Shown: positions 29,702 through 40,160 of the stretch, piece after piece
Position numbering within the stretch: the stretch's first letter is position 1
Layout of the letters: each line of letters opens with the position of its first letter
Source: a bacterium
Lineage (GTDB): Bacteria > Bdellovibrionota > UBA2428
Assembly: GCA_009991595.1 (NCBI GenBank)
Contig: JAACVK010000022.1
Span: forward strand, 1-64,000
Direction of reading: 5' to 3'
Length of the DNA stretch: 64,000 nucleotides
Translations under genes and position numbers: made by a program
Notes under the pieces: model-generated
Databases searched by the model: none
Told to the model about the DNA's origin: nothing
What the model saw: the letters and a program-made list of their open reading frames with translations, nothing else

Positions 29702-30166
29702 TTAGCGCTTTTGTTTGAAAAAATCCACCAAGAGTTGTCGACATTCTTGCTCTAAAACACCTGAAATGGCCTCAAAGCGATGATTCAGCCGTTCATCGGC
29801 CGGAATGTTATACAAGGAGCCCATAGCTCCAAATTTTTGATCGAAGGCCCCGAAAACACAGCGTTTTATCCGAGCATGTGAAAGCGCCCCAGCGCACATA
29901 AAACAAGGCTCAAGCGTGCTCACAACCGTGTAATCACTCAACCTCCACTTGCCTAGCTTTTGAGAAGCTCCTTTTAAAAGCAAAATTTCCGCATGGCCGG
30001 TAGGGTCGTTTAACTGTTCTTTTTTGTTATAGGCTTCAAAAATTATCTCACCTTGATCGTCCACCAAAACAGCCGCCACAGGCACTTCGCCCTCAGTTGC
30101 AGCTTGCTTTGCAAGTTCAATGGCTCGCTTCATAGGAGCCGTAAACTGAGCTAAATCTAAAGTCAT
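29702..30166 (-). CDS. tadA: tRNA adenosine(34) deaminase
   Basis: HAEILLL and PCFMCAGALSHARI zinc/deaminase motifs. Confidence 0.92.
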   Translation of the reverse strand: MTLDLAQFTAPMKRAIELAKQAATEGEVPVAAVLVDDQGEIIFEAYNKKEQLNDPTGHAEILLLKGASQKLGKWRLSDYTVVSTLEPCFMCAGALSHARIKRCVFGAFDQKFGAMGSLYNIPADERLNHRFEAISGVLEQECRQLLVDFFKQKR

Positions 30167-31473
30167 TTAATAACTTCGAGGCCACCCATGTAAGGCTTCA
30201 ACACCTCAGGAACCGTAACACTTCCATCTTCGTTTTGATAATTTTCAATCACTGCAATAAGCGTTCTACCAACCGCAAGTCCAGAGCCGTTTAAGGTGTG
30301 AACAAAGCGGGTTCCTTTAAATTCAGTTGATTTAAAACGAATGCTAGATCTTCTTGCTTGATAGTCACTGCAATCTGAACAAGAGGAAATTTCTCTGTAA
30401 CAACCGCGCTCAGCACCTTCATGAGTGGAGCCAGGCAACCACACTTCGATGTCGTAAGTCTTTTGTGCATTATTGCCCATATCCCCTGAGCTCAAAAGCA
30501 TTACCCGGTAAGCAATTTTTAGTTTTTGTAAAACATCTTCCGCATCCGATAGCATTGCTTCAAGTTCATTTAAGCTGTCTTCTGGCTTACACAACTTAAC
30601 CAATTCAACTTTATGAAACTGATGCTGACGAATCAGCCCCCTAGTATCTTTTCCGTAAGAGCCCGCCTCGCTTCTAAAACAAGGAGAAAAAGCCACAAAT
30701 TTTTGAGGCAAATCTTCCTCAGCTAGCATTTCTCCTGCATAGAGACTCGTTAGCGGAACTTCAGAGGTCGGAATTAAATAACGATCTTGCCCCTCTAGCT
30801 TATAAACATCTTCTGAAAACTTAGGAAACTGGCCTATGCCATACATGGTGGCTGCATTGACAATGTATGGAGGAACGATTTCCTGATAGCCTTTGGTCCT
30901 ATGCAAATCGATCATAAAGTTTGCAAGAGCACGCTCGAGTTGCGCCAAACCAGAGCGCAAAAAAACAAAACGAGCACCCGTAGTTTTGGCCGCACGATCA
31001 AAATCAATTTGCCCACTAAGCTCACCTATTTCATCGTGAGATCTTGGCTTAAATTTAAACTCAGGCTTAACACCCCAACCCCTAACAAACTTATTTTCTT
31101 TTTCACCTTTACCAACGGGAACGCTTTCATGAGCTAAATTGGGTAGTCTTTCAATGGCAGAATTAAAAGACGCTTCTGACTCAGTTACCCCAGCCTCAAG
31201 TGAGCTAATCTGTTCACCAATGGTCTTGGCCTCAAGCTTTACGGCTTCTGCTTGATCTTTTTTTCCTTCACGCATTAAGCTGCCAACACTTTGAGACAGC
31301 TGATTACGCTTAGCCTTCAACAAATCGGCTTCTTGTTGCTTTGAAACTCTCGCTAATGAAAGATCTAGAACCTTCTGGCAGGCCGAAGAGGCTTCATCAT
31401 GTGAATAGCCTCTCTTTTCAAGTGCAGCTACAAAACCTTTAGGATCTTTTACTATCAATCGCCAATCTAACAT
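30163..31473 (-). CDS. serS: serine--tRNA ligase
   Basis: MLDWRLIVKDPKGFVAALEKRG, LIPTSEVPLTSLY, FRSEAGSYGKDTRGLIRQHQFHKVEL, NGSGLAVGRTLIAVIENYQ. Confidence 0.97.
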   Translation of the reverse strand: MLDWRLIVKDPKGFVAALEKRGYSHDEASSACQKVLDLSLARVSKQQEADLLKAKRNQLSQSVGSLMREGKKDQAEAVKLEAKTIGEQISSLEAGVTESEASFNSAIERLPNLAHESVPVGKGEKENKFVRGWGVKPEFKFKPRSHDEIGELSGQIDFDRAAKTTGARFVFLRSGLAQLERALANFMIDLHRTKGYQEIVPPYIVNAATMYGIGQFPKFSEDVYKLEGQDRYLIPTSEVPLTSLYAGEMLAEEDLPQKFVAFSPCFRSEAGSYGKDTRGLIRQHQFHKVELVKLCKPEDSLNELEAMLSDAEDVLQKLKIAYRVMLLSSGDMGNNAQKTYDIEVWLPGSTHEGAERGCYREISSCSDCSDYQARRSSIRFKSTEFKGTRFVHTLNGSGLAVGRTLIAVIENYQNEDGSVTVPEVLKPYMGGLEVIK

Positions 31474-31491
31474 TTTTTCATCTCTCTATTT

Positions 31492-34398
31492 CTACCTATA
31501 GTAAGGAGGCTGAGTTAATCGAGCCCGTATTGCCGCCGCATCATCTGCTTGCGGAAAAAGGTGAAGATACTTCTCAAAATTATCCTTGGCCAGTCCATAT
31601 TGTCCCATACGGTCATATACGCGGCCTAGAATTCTATAGGCTTCAGCAACTTTATTGTTCTTAGCTAAGACTAACTTTGCGGTTTTTTCAGCATTATCAA
31701 CGTCTTGCATTGCCCAGTAAGCCTGTGACAAACGCAACATCACTCGAGGATCACCACTTATTGTGTCTTCATACTTTTGAAAAAGCTCGGGCACCTGCTG
31801 GGGTAAATTAATTTCAAGCATAAATTCAGCAGCTTCAAGAAAGTTCCTTAAAACACTTGGCCGCAAATCAAGTTCTCTTTTATAAAACTCAAGGGCCTTA
31901 TAGCGATCCCCACCCTTTCGGTAGGAACGAGCCACCTTCAAATACAAGTCCGGATAGTCGGGGTCATTTCGAGCAGCCGACAAGTAGTTTTGAGCGGCTT
32001 CAATGTATCGTTCCTTGGCAAAAAACATATCTGCAATTCGCACGCTGGCTTCTGTAGCACCGGGCCTAACTTTTTTTGCATCATTGTAAAAAAGCAAAGC
32101 CTCGTCCCATTTGCCCATTCGCTCATAAACGCTTCCAAGCAAGACCTTCAATTGATAAGCATGAGGAACTCTTCGAACATAATCCTTGGCAACTTCTAAG
32201 GCTTCTTGTGTTTTTCCAGCCTCATAAAGAGCAAAAACATATTCTTTTGCAATAAACACGTTTTGAGGATCGGCTTTAGTCGCTCGACCCAACTCACGAA
32301 TGGCTTCACTCATTGGAAGTTTTGCCAAAATTCTACAGCGATAATACAAAAGCTCTGAAAGAAAACGAATGGCGCCTCGTCCATGAATGCGGCCTAAGTT
32401 AGCGGCTTTCACACAATCATGGTTCTTCTCAACCTCAAAGAACGCTTTGGCTAAAAAGTAGTGCCCCATACCATCATTGGGAACATTCTTTCTATATCGC
32501 TGAAGTGTAGACACCGCCGCATCGAAATCTCTCCCATAAGTTAAAATAATTCCTTCATATTTAATGGAGTCGCCTTTTGCTTTTGGATTCTGGACCATTT
32601 TGTCATGGAGCTGATAGGCCTCATCAAATCGAAAGTTCGCTGAATCAATCCATATTTTCGAACCTAATGCCTCTACGTTGGAAGGGTCTCTTTGTAAGAT
32701 AAAACTGGCATCTCTGCTGGCTCTCTGCCAATCATTATAAAAAATTCCGTAATGTATAACGTGGATCAAACTCTCGGAAGGATCGTCTAAAGCAAAAGAT
32801 AGGTTCTCAAGAAAAGCAATATCCAAAAGATTGCTGGCCTTACGTTCAAGCTTTTTAATGATTTGGCCACTCATGTTCGAAACACTTAAGCCTTCAGATT
32901 CCAAATCCCAAAATTCTTTTGAATCTCCAACGTCCCCAGAAAGTAACAACTTAAAGTTCTCGAGCGCTTTCTTCTGAGGATCATCTCGCCCAAAGATTCC
33001 TTGAAATTGAGAATATTCCTTCCAAGCAACTGCCTGAAAGGCCATTGGGTATAGAGAAGCTATCGACAACAAGGACAGAAAAGCTTGTTGAGCCTTAGGT
33101 ATTCCAGACGCACTCGCCCTCCAGTAGTATTCTGCAGCAGATAAGTTTCCAACAAATGATTGAGGGTCAAACTCTGCCAACTGTTCTAACAATTCCTCAG
33201 ACTCCTGAGCTCCCTCTAACATTTCTTTACGAAGCTTAGACTGAATATCTAAATAGGGGTTCCCGTATTCTTTAATGTATAGCTGTGCAGGTTTGTTTCT
33301 TCCCTTATCTATAAACTCAATAAAGCTAATCTCATCTAAAAGCCAAGCAACATATTGATCTTGCTCAAGAGGACTCAAAATTTTGCGAGCTTCACTCCAT
33401 TTTCCCTGAGCAAAGACCGGTATCACAGAAAGCAACGCTCTTTGCTCTTCATCTAAAAGAGATTTTTCATTAAGCCGATCTAGTATTTTTTCACCATAGG
33501 CGCGTAAAACATCTGCTTTTTTCCTGTCGGCCACTCCGATTGTTTCAGAAACCCAAAACAAATTCCAAACTCGCCTTGCCCAAAATGTGCTATTTGAAAA
33601 AAGAGCTTCTTCTTTTTCCATCGCAACTAAATCTTGAATCCACACATGGGCGCCAAATCCCAAAGGCAACGACCAACCCGTTGCGGGTGAAACTTCTCCC
33701 GGAAGTAGGTTCAAATCTATAGTTCCCAATGCGCCGAATCTATTCAGAGCATTGAAGTAATGAAGCTGACTATTGGCAGTGACTGAAAAACCTTTGGCAT
33801 CAAGCTCCTTTATTCTGGGTCTTTCTAAAAGTAGAAAGAGACCTAACAGGCCCAAAGCCACCAAGGAAAAAACTAAAGGGCGGCTCCCTTTAACCCGAGT
33901 TTTTCTCTTGCCCTTCGAAGAAGAACTCTTCCCTGCTAAAGGGTTTTCTCTAACTTCGGTCTTCTCATCCTTATCGTCACTAAAGGAAGTTGAGCCTGAT
34001 TTGTCGACCGAAGAACCCTCCAATTGTTCAATGTCCTCACTAAAAGGCATAAACGTCTTTGTTACTAAAGAAGCGTCGCCTGTAACACGAGTTGCTTCGG
34101 CAGAATCTTCGTCTAGTGCATCTTCAAGACGATCCACCTTGGTGTCTTGATCCATTGCAGTTCTGGCTGTCTTTTTTCGTTTTTCAGTCCTATCTTCGAT
34201 CGTCGACTGAATCTGATCAAAAAACTCCGGATCGCTACTTACAACTCTCCAACGGCCTTCTTCTAGAGAAAGCATTTCCTCTTCGCCTTGAATTTTCTTT
34301 AGACGAATAAACTTCAATACATCTGCGCGAGAATACGGCCCATAGATTTTGCCGCTTGGCATTTTGATTCTAAGAACTTTTCCTTCATCATCACTCAT
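31492..34398 (-). CDS. large TPR protein with N-terminal GYF_2-like domain and one TM segment
   Basis: N-terminal KMPSGKIYGPYSRADVLKFI; TM LVFSLVALGLLGLFLLL; many TPR-like units in the C-terminal half. Confidence 0.7.
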   Translation of the reverse strand: MSDDEGKVLRIKMPSGKIYGPYSRADVLKFIRLKKIQGEEEMLSLEEGRWRVVSSDPEFFDQIQSTIEDRTEKRKKTARTAMDQDTKVDRLEDALDEDSAEATRVTGDASLVTKTFMPFSEDIEQLEGSSVDKSGSTSFSDDKDEKTEVRENPLAGKSSSSKGKRKTRVKGSRPLVFSLVALGLLGLFLLLERPRIKELDAKGFSVTANSQLHYFNALNRFGALGTIDLNLLPGEVSPATGWSLPLGFGAHVWIQDLVAMEKEEALFSNSTFWARRVWNLFWVSETIGVADRKKADVLRAYGEKILDRLNEKSLLDEEQRALLSVIPVFAQGKWSEARKILSPLEQDQYVAWLLDEISFIEFIDKGRNKPAQLYIKEYGNPYLDIQSKLRKEMLEGAQESEELLEQLAEFDPQSFVGNLSAAEYYWRASASGIPKAQQAFLSLLSIASLYPMAFQAVAWKEYSQFQGIFGRDDPQKKALENFKLLLSGDVGDSKEFWDLESEGLSVSNMSGQIIKKLERKASNLLDIAFLENLSFALDDPSESLIHVIHYGIFYNDWQRASRDASFILQRDPSNVEALGSKIWIDSANFRFDEAYQLHDKMVQNPKAKGDSIKYEGIILTYGRDFDAAVSTLQRYRKNVPNDGMGHYFLAKAFFEVEKNHDCVKAANLGRIHGRGAIRFLSELLYYRCRILAKLPMSEAIRELGRATKADPQNVFIAKEYVFALYEAGKTQEALEVAKDYVRRVPHAYQLKVLLGSVYERMGKWDEALLFYNDAKKVRPGATEASVRIADMFFAKERYIEAAQNYLSAARNDPDYPDLYLKVARSYRKGGDRYKALEFYKRELDLRPSVLRNFLEAAEFMLEINLPQQVPELFQKYEDTISGDPRVMLRLSQAYWAMQDVDNAEKTAKLVLAKNNKVAEAYRILGRVYDRMGQYGLAKDNFEKYLHLFPQADDAAAIRARLTQPPYYR

Positions 34399-35879
34399 CT
34401 AGCCATCAACTCAGCACTAGAGATTAAACCTTGAAGGTAAGTAAATCCAAACAACACAAGCAGCGAAAACACTGTTGCCGCAATAGCCGTCAAACTAGCT
34501 CCCGAAGATGAAGTCTCTGAATTTGTTTTTTTTGAATCAATTGCTGGATATAAAGCCATTGGAACTAGAGATCTTAAATAGAAGCCTAGCCCTAAAAAGG
34601 TTCCAATCAATGCCACTGCTAACAGCAAAAATGCTGAATTTTTAGCAAGCACCGACAACAAAACATATTTTGTGAAAAACCCAGGAAGAGGTGGAATTCC
34701 AGCCAATGATAACAATGCAAATCCCAACAAAACTAGGTAAAATGGGCTCAACTTGGACTTGAGTTCCACAAAAGAATTAATTTCTAAATCATCGTCCATG
34801 CTTCTTCCCAATCGAAGCAATGCAATTTCATGAACAGCAAAACAGATCAAAACACTAAGCGCATAGACCAACAAAAAGCCGATAACACTTGGTAGGACGC
34901 TCAAACCATTAGGCAAAACTAATGCGACAAAACCAGCATTCACAACTCCAGAGTAGGCCAACATGCGCCTTAGTCGGCTTTGGGTAAGGGCCATGACGGC
35001 GCCCAAAACAACGCTCAAGACACCTAACAGTTTTACATATAATGAAACTCCCGGAATGTCCCAAAGTCCACATTCACTGAAAGCCAAAACAATCGACGAG
35101 AACACACTTAACTTCGTTGCTCCGGCCAAAAAAGAGGCAATGGGAGCTGGGGCTCCTTGATAAACATCTGCCGCCCAGAAATGAAAAGGAAACAGAGAAA
35201 CTTTAAAAGCTAATGAACTAAAAACAAGAGCAACGGCCGTAAAGCACAGAAATTGTTGGGGGCCAGCTGCGGCAGTCATTGCAACCGATATGGCTTCAAA
35301 TTTGAAAGATCCACTCACAGCAAAGAACAAACTTATTCCGAGCAAAAAGAAACAGGATACAAAAGCCCCCATCATCAAATACTTCATCGAAGCCTCTAAG
35401 CTTTTTTCTCGATTTGAATACAATGCGCTTAACAAATAAGCCGGAATTGATAGCACCTCTAGATAAACAAAAAATGCCACCCAATTTCGAGCTGTAGGCA
35501 ACAAACACATCCCCAAAACACAAATTAGCAAGAGAGCTCCCCACTCAGAATGTCGAGCGTAATCGGGGCCTCGAACATAGAGAGAGCTCAAGGCAGCAAT
35601 CAAACAAATTCCGCCAGCAACTATCCTCTCCATGGGCCCGAGCTCCATTGACGACCCCAAGAAAAAACGTCCTTGGCTTAACAAAGAAGCAAAAAATAAT
35701 ACAGCCGCCCCAGAAAGAAAGCTAAAACTCAAAGTACGTAAAACCAGGTCTTTCGCTCTCATAGAAGCTGCAACAACAAGCACAGCAATCCCTGCAAATA
35801 ACAGAATAAAAGGAGAAAGGTTTTTCCAATCGTCCGGCCCTAAATAAAAGATACTCGAATCAAAAAAATCAATCGGCAT
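34395..35879 (-). CDS. nuoN: NADH-quinone oxidoreductase subunit N (set 1)
   Basis: Antiporter-like subunit, FYLVLLGFALLSLAGIPPLPGFFTKY. Confidence 0.9.
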   Translation of the reverse strand: MPIDFFDSSIFYLGPDDWKNLSPFILLFAGIAVLVVAASMRAKDLVLRTLSFSFLSGAAVLFFASLLSQGRFFLGSSMELGPMERIVAGGICLIAALSSLYVRGPDYARHSEWGALLLICVLGMCLLPTARNWVAFFVYLEVLSIPAYLLSALYSNREKSLEASMKYLMMGAFVSCFFLLGISLFFAVSGSFKFEAISVAMTAAAGPQQFLCFTAVALVFSSLAFKVSLFPFHFWAADVYQGAPAPIASFLAGATKLSVFSSIVLAFSECGLWDIPGVSLYVKLLGVLSVVLGAVMALTQSRLRRMLAYSGVVNAGFVALVLPNGLSVLPSVIGFLLVYALSVLICFAVHEIALLRLGRSMDDDLEINSFVELKSKLSPFYLVLLGFALLSLAGIPPLPGFFTKYVLLSVLAKNSAFLLLAVALIGTFLGLGFYLRSLVPMALYPAIDSKKTNSETSSSGASLTAIAATVFSLLVLFGFTYLQGLISSAELMAR

Positions 35880-35882
35880 TCA

Positions 35883-37430
35883 TTACCTCAATATCTCGCC
35901 TTGAAGGTTATAGATTATTGTAGCGGAAGCTCGAGCTGTAACGGCAATCAAACCTTGTCCCCAAAAGCCGAGAACAATCATTGCTATAATCATCGGGATA
36001 ATTGAACCCCACTCTGAAAAAGATAGTTTTATCGGGTGGCTTTTCAAGACAGAGGAGGTTTCTCCGTAAATCATTCCGCGAACAATTCGAAGCATATAAA
36101 CAGCTCCTAATAAAATTCCAAAACACGCAAAGAAAGCAAACCATGGTGATAAAACAAAGGTTCCGTTCAAAATAAGAAATTCACCAATAAACCCAGGAAG
36201 GCCCGGAAGTCCAATGGAGGCCATTACGCTCAAAACAAAAAGCATAGAAAGCCGTGGGTTAACAATTCCCAATCCACCGTAGTCAGACAACTCTCTAGTG
36301 TGGGTGCGGTCATAGATGATTCCAAAAATTAAAAACAATGCGCCCGTGCTCAAGCCATGGGCAATGTTTTGAAACATAGCGCCCTGAAATCCCGCCAACT
36401 GAAAACTAAACAAACCCAAAAGCATAAAACCCAAATGGGCGACGGAAGAGTAAGCAATGGTGCGCTTAATGTCGGTTTGCCTAAGAGCTCCGTAACTTCC
36501 TAAAATTATCCCGGCCAAAGCCAAAACCTTCATCGTAAACGAAACAACATCCAAAACGGCGATAGAAGGAAACAAAGCCAAACACCAACGAGCAATCCCG
36601 TAGACGCCAAGCTTTAATAAAACGCCAGCCAAGATCACAGAAGCGCCAGTCGGAGCCTCCGTGTGCGCATCAGGAAGCCAAACATGAAGAGGCCAAGCTG
36701 GAATCTTCACCAAAAAAGCAATCAAAAAGCCGCAGAAAACCCAAAAACGTGGAGACCACAATCCATCTCCCAACAAGCCCAACTGGGCAATCGAGTGCCA
36801 GCCCATACTTTGAATGTCGGGCTGCACCCACAAATATAGAATGGCAGCCAACATGGCCAAAGAGCCCAACATGGTGAAGGCAAAAAACTTCAGCGCAGCA
36901 TAAACTCGGTTCTTAGAGCCCCAAATTCCAATCAGAAAGAACATTGGAATAAGCATGGCCTCCCAAAAGATATAAAAGACAAAGGCATCAGCAGCCATCA
37001 ACGACCCAACGCTTGCTGCATTTAAAAGCGCAAACAAGGCTAAATAAGATGAGCTAAGTTTTTCTTTGCCTAGTGCATATAAAGACAAACAAAAACTTAA
37101 AAACACATTAAGGCCTATAAGCGGTAAATTTAAACCATCTAACCCTAAAGCAAAATTAGACTTAAGCAGTGGAAAGAAATCAGAATTGAAAACAATCGGG
37201 AACATCCCGTCAGCGGTGCTTGAACGCCAAAGCAAACAGCTTTGATACAAAAACCAAAACCACGGCAAATGAAAAACCATGTTTGCCCATTGAGCCGCCT
37301 TTTTGTTTTTTCTGAAAGTAAACAATAGAAAGGCGAAAATGGCTGGCCAAAAGATGAGCATAGCTGTGTTTATAGGGTCCATAAGAAAATAGCTCCCACA
37401 ATTAACGAAGACCAAAAAACAAAGTGCCAA
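35883..37430 (-). CDS. nuoM: NADH-quinone oxidoreductase subunit M (set 1)
   Basis: YIFWEAMLIPMFFLIGIWG, PLHVWLPDAHTEAPTGASVILAG; likely start MDPINTAM at 37382. Confidence 0.93.
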   Translation of the reverse strand: MALCFLVFVNCGSYFLMDPINTAMLIFWPAIFAFLLFTFRKNKKAAQWANMVFHLPWFWFLYQSCLLWRSSTADGMFPIVFNSDFFPLLKSNFALGLDGLNLPLIGLNVFLSFCLSLYALGKEKLSSSYLALFALLNAASVGSLMAADAFVFYIFWEAMLIPMFFLIGIWGSKNRVYAALKFFAFTMLGSLAMLAAILYLWVQPDIQSMGWHSIAQLGLLGDGLWSPRFWVFCGFLIAFLVKIPAWPLHVWLPDAHTEAPTGASVILAGVLLKLGVYGIARWCLALFPSIAVLDVVSFTMKVLALAGIILGSYGALRQTDIKRTIAYSSVAHLGFMLLGLFSFQLAGFQGAMFQNIAHGLSTGALFLIFGIIYDRTHTRELSDYGGLGIVNPRLSMLFVLSVMASIGLPGLPGFIGEFLILNGTFVLSPWFAFFACFGILLGAVYMLRIVRGMIYGETSSVLKSHPIKLSFSEWGSIIPMIIAMIVLGFWGQGLIAVTARASATIIYNLQGEILR

Positions 37431-39292
37431 GCGTAGGTCTGAACACTGCCAGTATGAAACAAAGCCAAGAGCCGTCCGCTTAAACGTGTAAAACGAAACG
37501 AACCATTGGCAAGTCCATTAAAGGTAGTCTCGTCTGAAATGCGATTGATAAACCTTCCCGCTTTCATGGACGGCTTAATTAAAAGCAATTCAAAAGCTTC
37601 ATCTACATAAAACTTATTGGTGCTCCACTTGTGAAGCGGTTCCGGAAGTATCTTAAACTCCGGGTTCCTTTGATAGATCTTAAAGGAATAATAAGCCACG
37701 GTTAAAGACAGTACGCTAGTAATTAGCATCAACAACCACTCGGCTAGGTGTGACAAGTGAGCCTGCTCACCAACCCCTACACCATACCAAGAGGAATGAA
37801 CCCAATCCGTAATTTTTGTGAAATGGCCAAAGACCTCGGGCAACTCTAACCAGCCAATAAAAAGAGAAAGAAAAGCAAGGACAACAAGCGGCATATACAT
37901 TAGTGGGTCAGATTCATGAGCCTTTTGAGCATACTCACTTCGAGCGCCCCCCCAAAAGCACAACGTGTAGGCCCTAAACATGTAGGCGGCAGTCAATAGA
38001 GCTGCGCCTAACAAAAGAATGTATCCAAACACACCCTGTGCAGCAAAAACCTTCGCTAAGATCATGTCCTTTGAAAAAAAGCCTGCCGTCAAAGGGAAAC
38101 CAATAATGGCCAAAGTTCCAATGAGAAAACAAACGTGAGTGATCTTCATTTTATCTTTTAACCCACCCATTAATGACATCTCTTGTTTGTGATGCATACC
38201 ATGGATGACAGATCCCGCCGCCAAAAACAAAAGAGCCTTAAAACAAGCATGAGTTATAACGTGGAAAAACGCGGCAGCTGGACTGCCCGCCCCAAGAGCA
38301 ACAAACATAAAGCCAAGCTGACTGACTGTAGAATACGCTAATACTTTTTTCACATCGGTTTGGCTAACAGCAATTAAAGCAGCAAGCCAAGCAGTAGACA
38401 TTCCAATCCAAAAAGCAGCATCTACAATCACTGGACTCATAGCAAAAAGTGGCCAGACTCTACAGATAAGGAATATGCCTGAAGTGACCATTGTTGCAGC
38501 GTGGATTAAGGCAGAAACGGGCGTAGGGCCAGCCATTGCATCTGGTAGCCAGATATACAGAGGAATTTGAGCAGACTTTGCGGTTGCCGCCCAAAGCAAA
38601 GAGCCTGCAAAAGTATACCAAGCCCAGGTAGGAACCCCGCTGCTTAAAAAAGCATAATCATTAACTCTTTCCGCCAAGCGACTAATGTCTCCAGTTTGAA
38701 AAAAGGAAAAGGCAACAAACAGTGCGATAAGAAAACCTATGTCGCCCACTCGATTTGTAATAAAGGCCTTCATGCCAGCGGCGGTGTTTTCAGGCTTCTT
38801 ATACCAGTAGCCAATAAGCAGATAGGAACAAAGGCCAACTCCTTCCCATCCAAGAAAGACAACGGCCAAATTAGAGGCCAACACCAACACGAGCATTGCT
38901 GCAAGAAATAGATTCAAGTATGAGAAAAAGCGCCAAGGGCTCTCTTCCTCTGACAGATAAGAAATAGAATAAATATGAATCAACGATCCAATGCCGGTAA
39001 TAACCAAAAGCATAACTGAGGTAATAGAGGTTAGTTCTAAATTAAAAGGAACATAGACGTGCCCACTACTCATCCACGTGAAAAGTGGATCAATCAAAAA
39101 GTTTTGCTCTGGCGCAGAATTCAGTCCAGATAACTGGGAACACGCTACAACACTAAACCCAAATGCAACTAGACTGGCCAAAGTTGCAACCAAGCCTGAG
39201 ATCTTTGCACTCTTATTTTGGAGAATCACTCCGTTGAGCACGGCGCCAAGCAAAGGGGCCAGTAAAATCCATCTCAATCCTTCAAAAATCAT
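37370..39292 (-). CDS. nuoL: NADH-quinone oxidoreductase subunit L (set 1)
   Basis: FLGWEGVGLCSYLLIGYWY, WLPDAMAGPTPVSALIHAATMVTSG. Confidence 0.95.
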   Translation of the reverse strand: MIFEGLRWILLAPLLGAVLNGVILQNKSAKISGLVATLASLVAFGFSVVACSQLSGLNSAPEQNFLIDPLFTWMSSGHVYVPFNLELTSITSVMLLVITGIGSLIHIYSISYLSEEESPWRFFSYLNLFLAAMLVLVLASNLAVVFLGWEGVGLCSYLLIGYWYKKPENTAAGMKAFITNRVGDIGFLIALFVAFSFFQTGDISRLAERVNDYAFLSSGVPTWAWYTFAGSLLWAATAKSAQIPLYIWLPDAMAGPTPVSALIHAATMVTSGIFLICRVWPLFAMSPVIVDAAFWIGMSTAWLAALIAVSQTDVKKVLAYSTVSQLGFMFVALGAGSPAAAFFHVITHACFKALLFLAAGSVIHGMHHKQEMSLMGGLKDKMKITHVCFLIGTLAIIGFPLTAGFFSKDMILAKVFAAQGVFGYILLLGAALLTAAYMFRAYTLCFWGGARSEYAQKAHESDPLMYMPLVVLAFLSLFIGWLELPEVFGHFTKITDWVHSSWYGVGVGEQAHLSHLAEWLLMLITSVLSLTVAYYSFKIYQRNPEFKILPEPLHKWSTNKFYVDEAFELLLIKPSMKAGRFINRISDETTFNGLANGSFRFTRLSGRLLALFHTGSVQTYAWHFVFWSSLIVGAIFLWTL

Positions 39293-39606
39293 CCCTTCAG
39301 TCTCCTGTAATCATCTAAAACAACTGAGCCAAAACGTCGGGAAAGAATAACAAAAATTGACAAAGCAATTGCAGCCTCAGCTGCGGCCACTAAAACAATA
39401 AACAAAAACAAGGAGGCCCCATCAGGCGAGGAGTGATGCTTAGAAAAGGTCATCAAGAACAAATTCACACCATTAAGCATTAGCTCTAAACACATAAGAG
39501 CAATGAGCCCACTTCTTTTACAAAGAAACCCATAAGCTCCAATGGCAAATAGAGCAATTGAAACAAAAACATGAAACTCAAGTTCTCCAACAGGAAGGGA
39601 TATCAC
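39289..39606 (-). CDS. nuoK: NADH-quinone oxidoreductase subunit K (set 1)
   Basis: Three-TM, LMCLELMLNGVNLF ... VAAAEAAIALSIFVIL. Confidence 0.93.
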   Translation of the reverse strand: MISLPVGELEFHVFVSIALFAIGAYGFLCKRSGLIALMCLELMLNGVNLFLMTFSKHHSSPDGASLFLFIVLVAAAEAAIALSIFVILSRRFGSVVLDDYRRLKG

Positions 39607-40160
39607 GGCTCACCTCGCGATTCATTTGAAGGGCTTCTCACAGATTTCGCCAACATGATTACCCCTACAATCGCCGCTAATATTAAAAAACCGGTGGCCT
39701 GAAATGGAAGCATATATGTGCTTACAAAATTATATGAAATTGCTTTTGCCGAAAGCGCAGTCAAATTACTTTCCTGAAGCCCCGGCTCAAAGAGTCCGGG
39801 AACAGCCAAAAGAGCGACAACAACAACAAACATCGCCGTTGCAGCAAAAGCTAGTAACGCAACACCCTTTTGCCCAGGAATAGCCACACGCGATGGCTTT
39901 AGATCCAAAAGCATGACAATAAAAACAAACAAAACTGCTATGGCTCCTGCATAGATAAGTACTTGAACAACACCGGCAAAGTAGGCTCCTTTTGCAAAAT
40001 ATAAAAAGGCAGTTAAAAAGAGTGTCGCCATCAGGGACAATGCAGAACTCACTGCGCTTTTAGAATGCACAACCCCAATAGCAGCGGCCAAGGCCAATAT
40101 GCCCACAACCACCTGGAACAAATTAACTTGTCCCATTACAACTATACCCTCGCTCATCAA
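39603..40160 (-). CDS. nuoJ: NADH-quinone oxidoreductase subunit J (set 1)
   Basis: AYFAGVVQVLIYAGAIAVLFVFIVMLL. Confidence 0.92.
   Translation of the reverse strand: MMSEGIVVMGQVNLFQVVVGILALAAAIGVVHSKSAVSSALSLMATLFLTAFLYFAKGAYFAGVVQVLIYAGAIAVLFVFIVMLLDLKPSRVAIPGQKGVALLAFAATAMFVVVVALLAVPGLFEPGLQESNLTALSAKAISYNFVSTYMLPFQATGFLILAAIVGVIMLAKSVRSPSNESRGEP

Noticed and set aside
33773-34150. Plus-strand ORF of 125 aa
   Set aside because: Antisense to the GYF/TPR gene with Ser-rich shadow composition; no start signal
37370-37430. 61-nt nuoL/nuoM overlap, considered as a frameshift or fusion
   Set aside because: Explained by an upstream in-frame ATG; the likely nuoM start is MDPINTAM at 37382, leaving a short normal overlap
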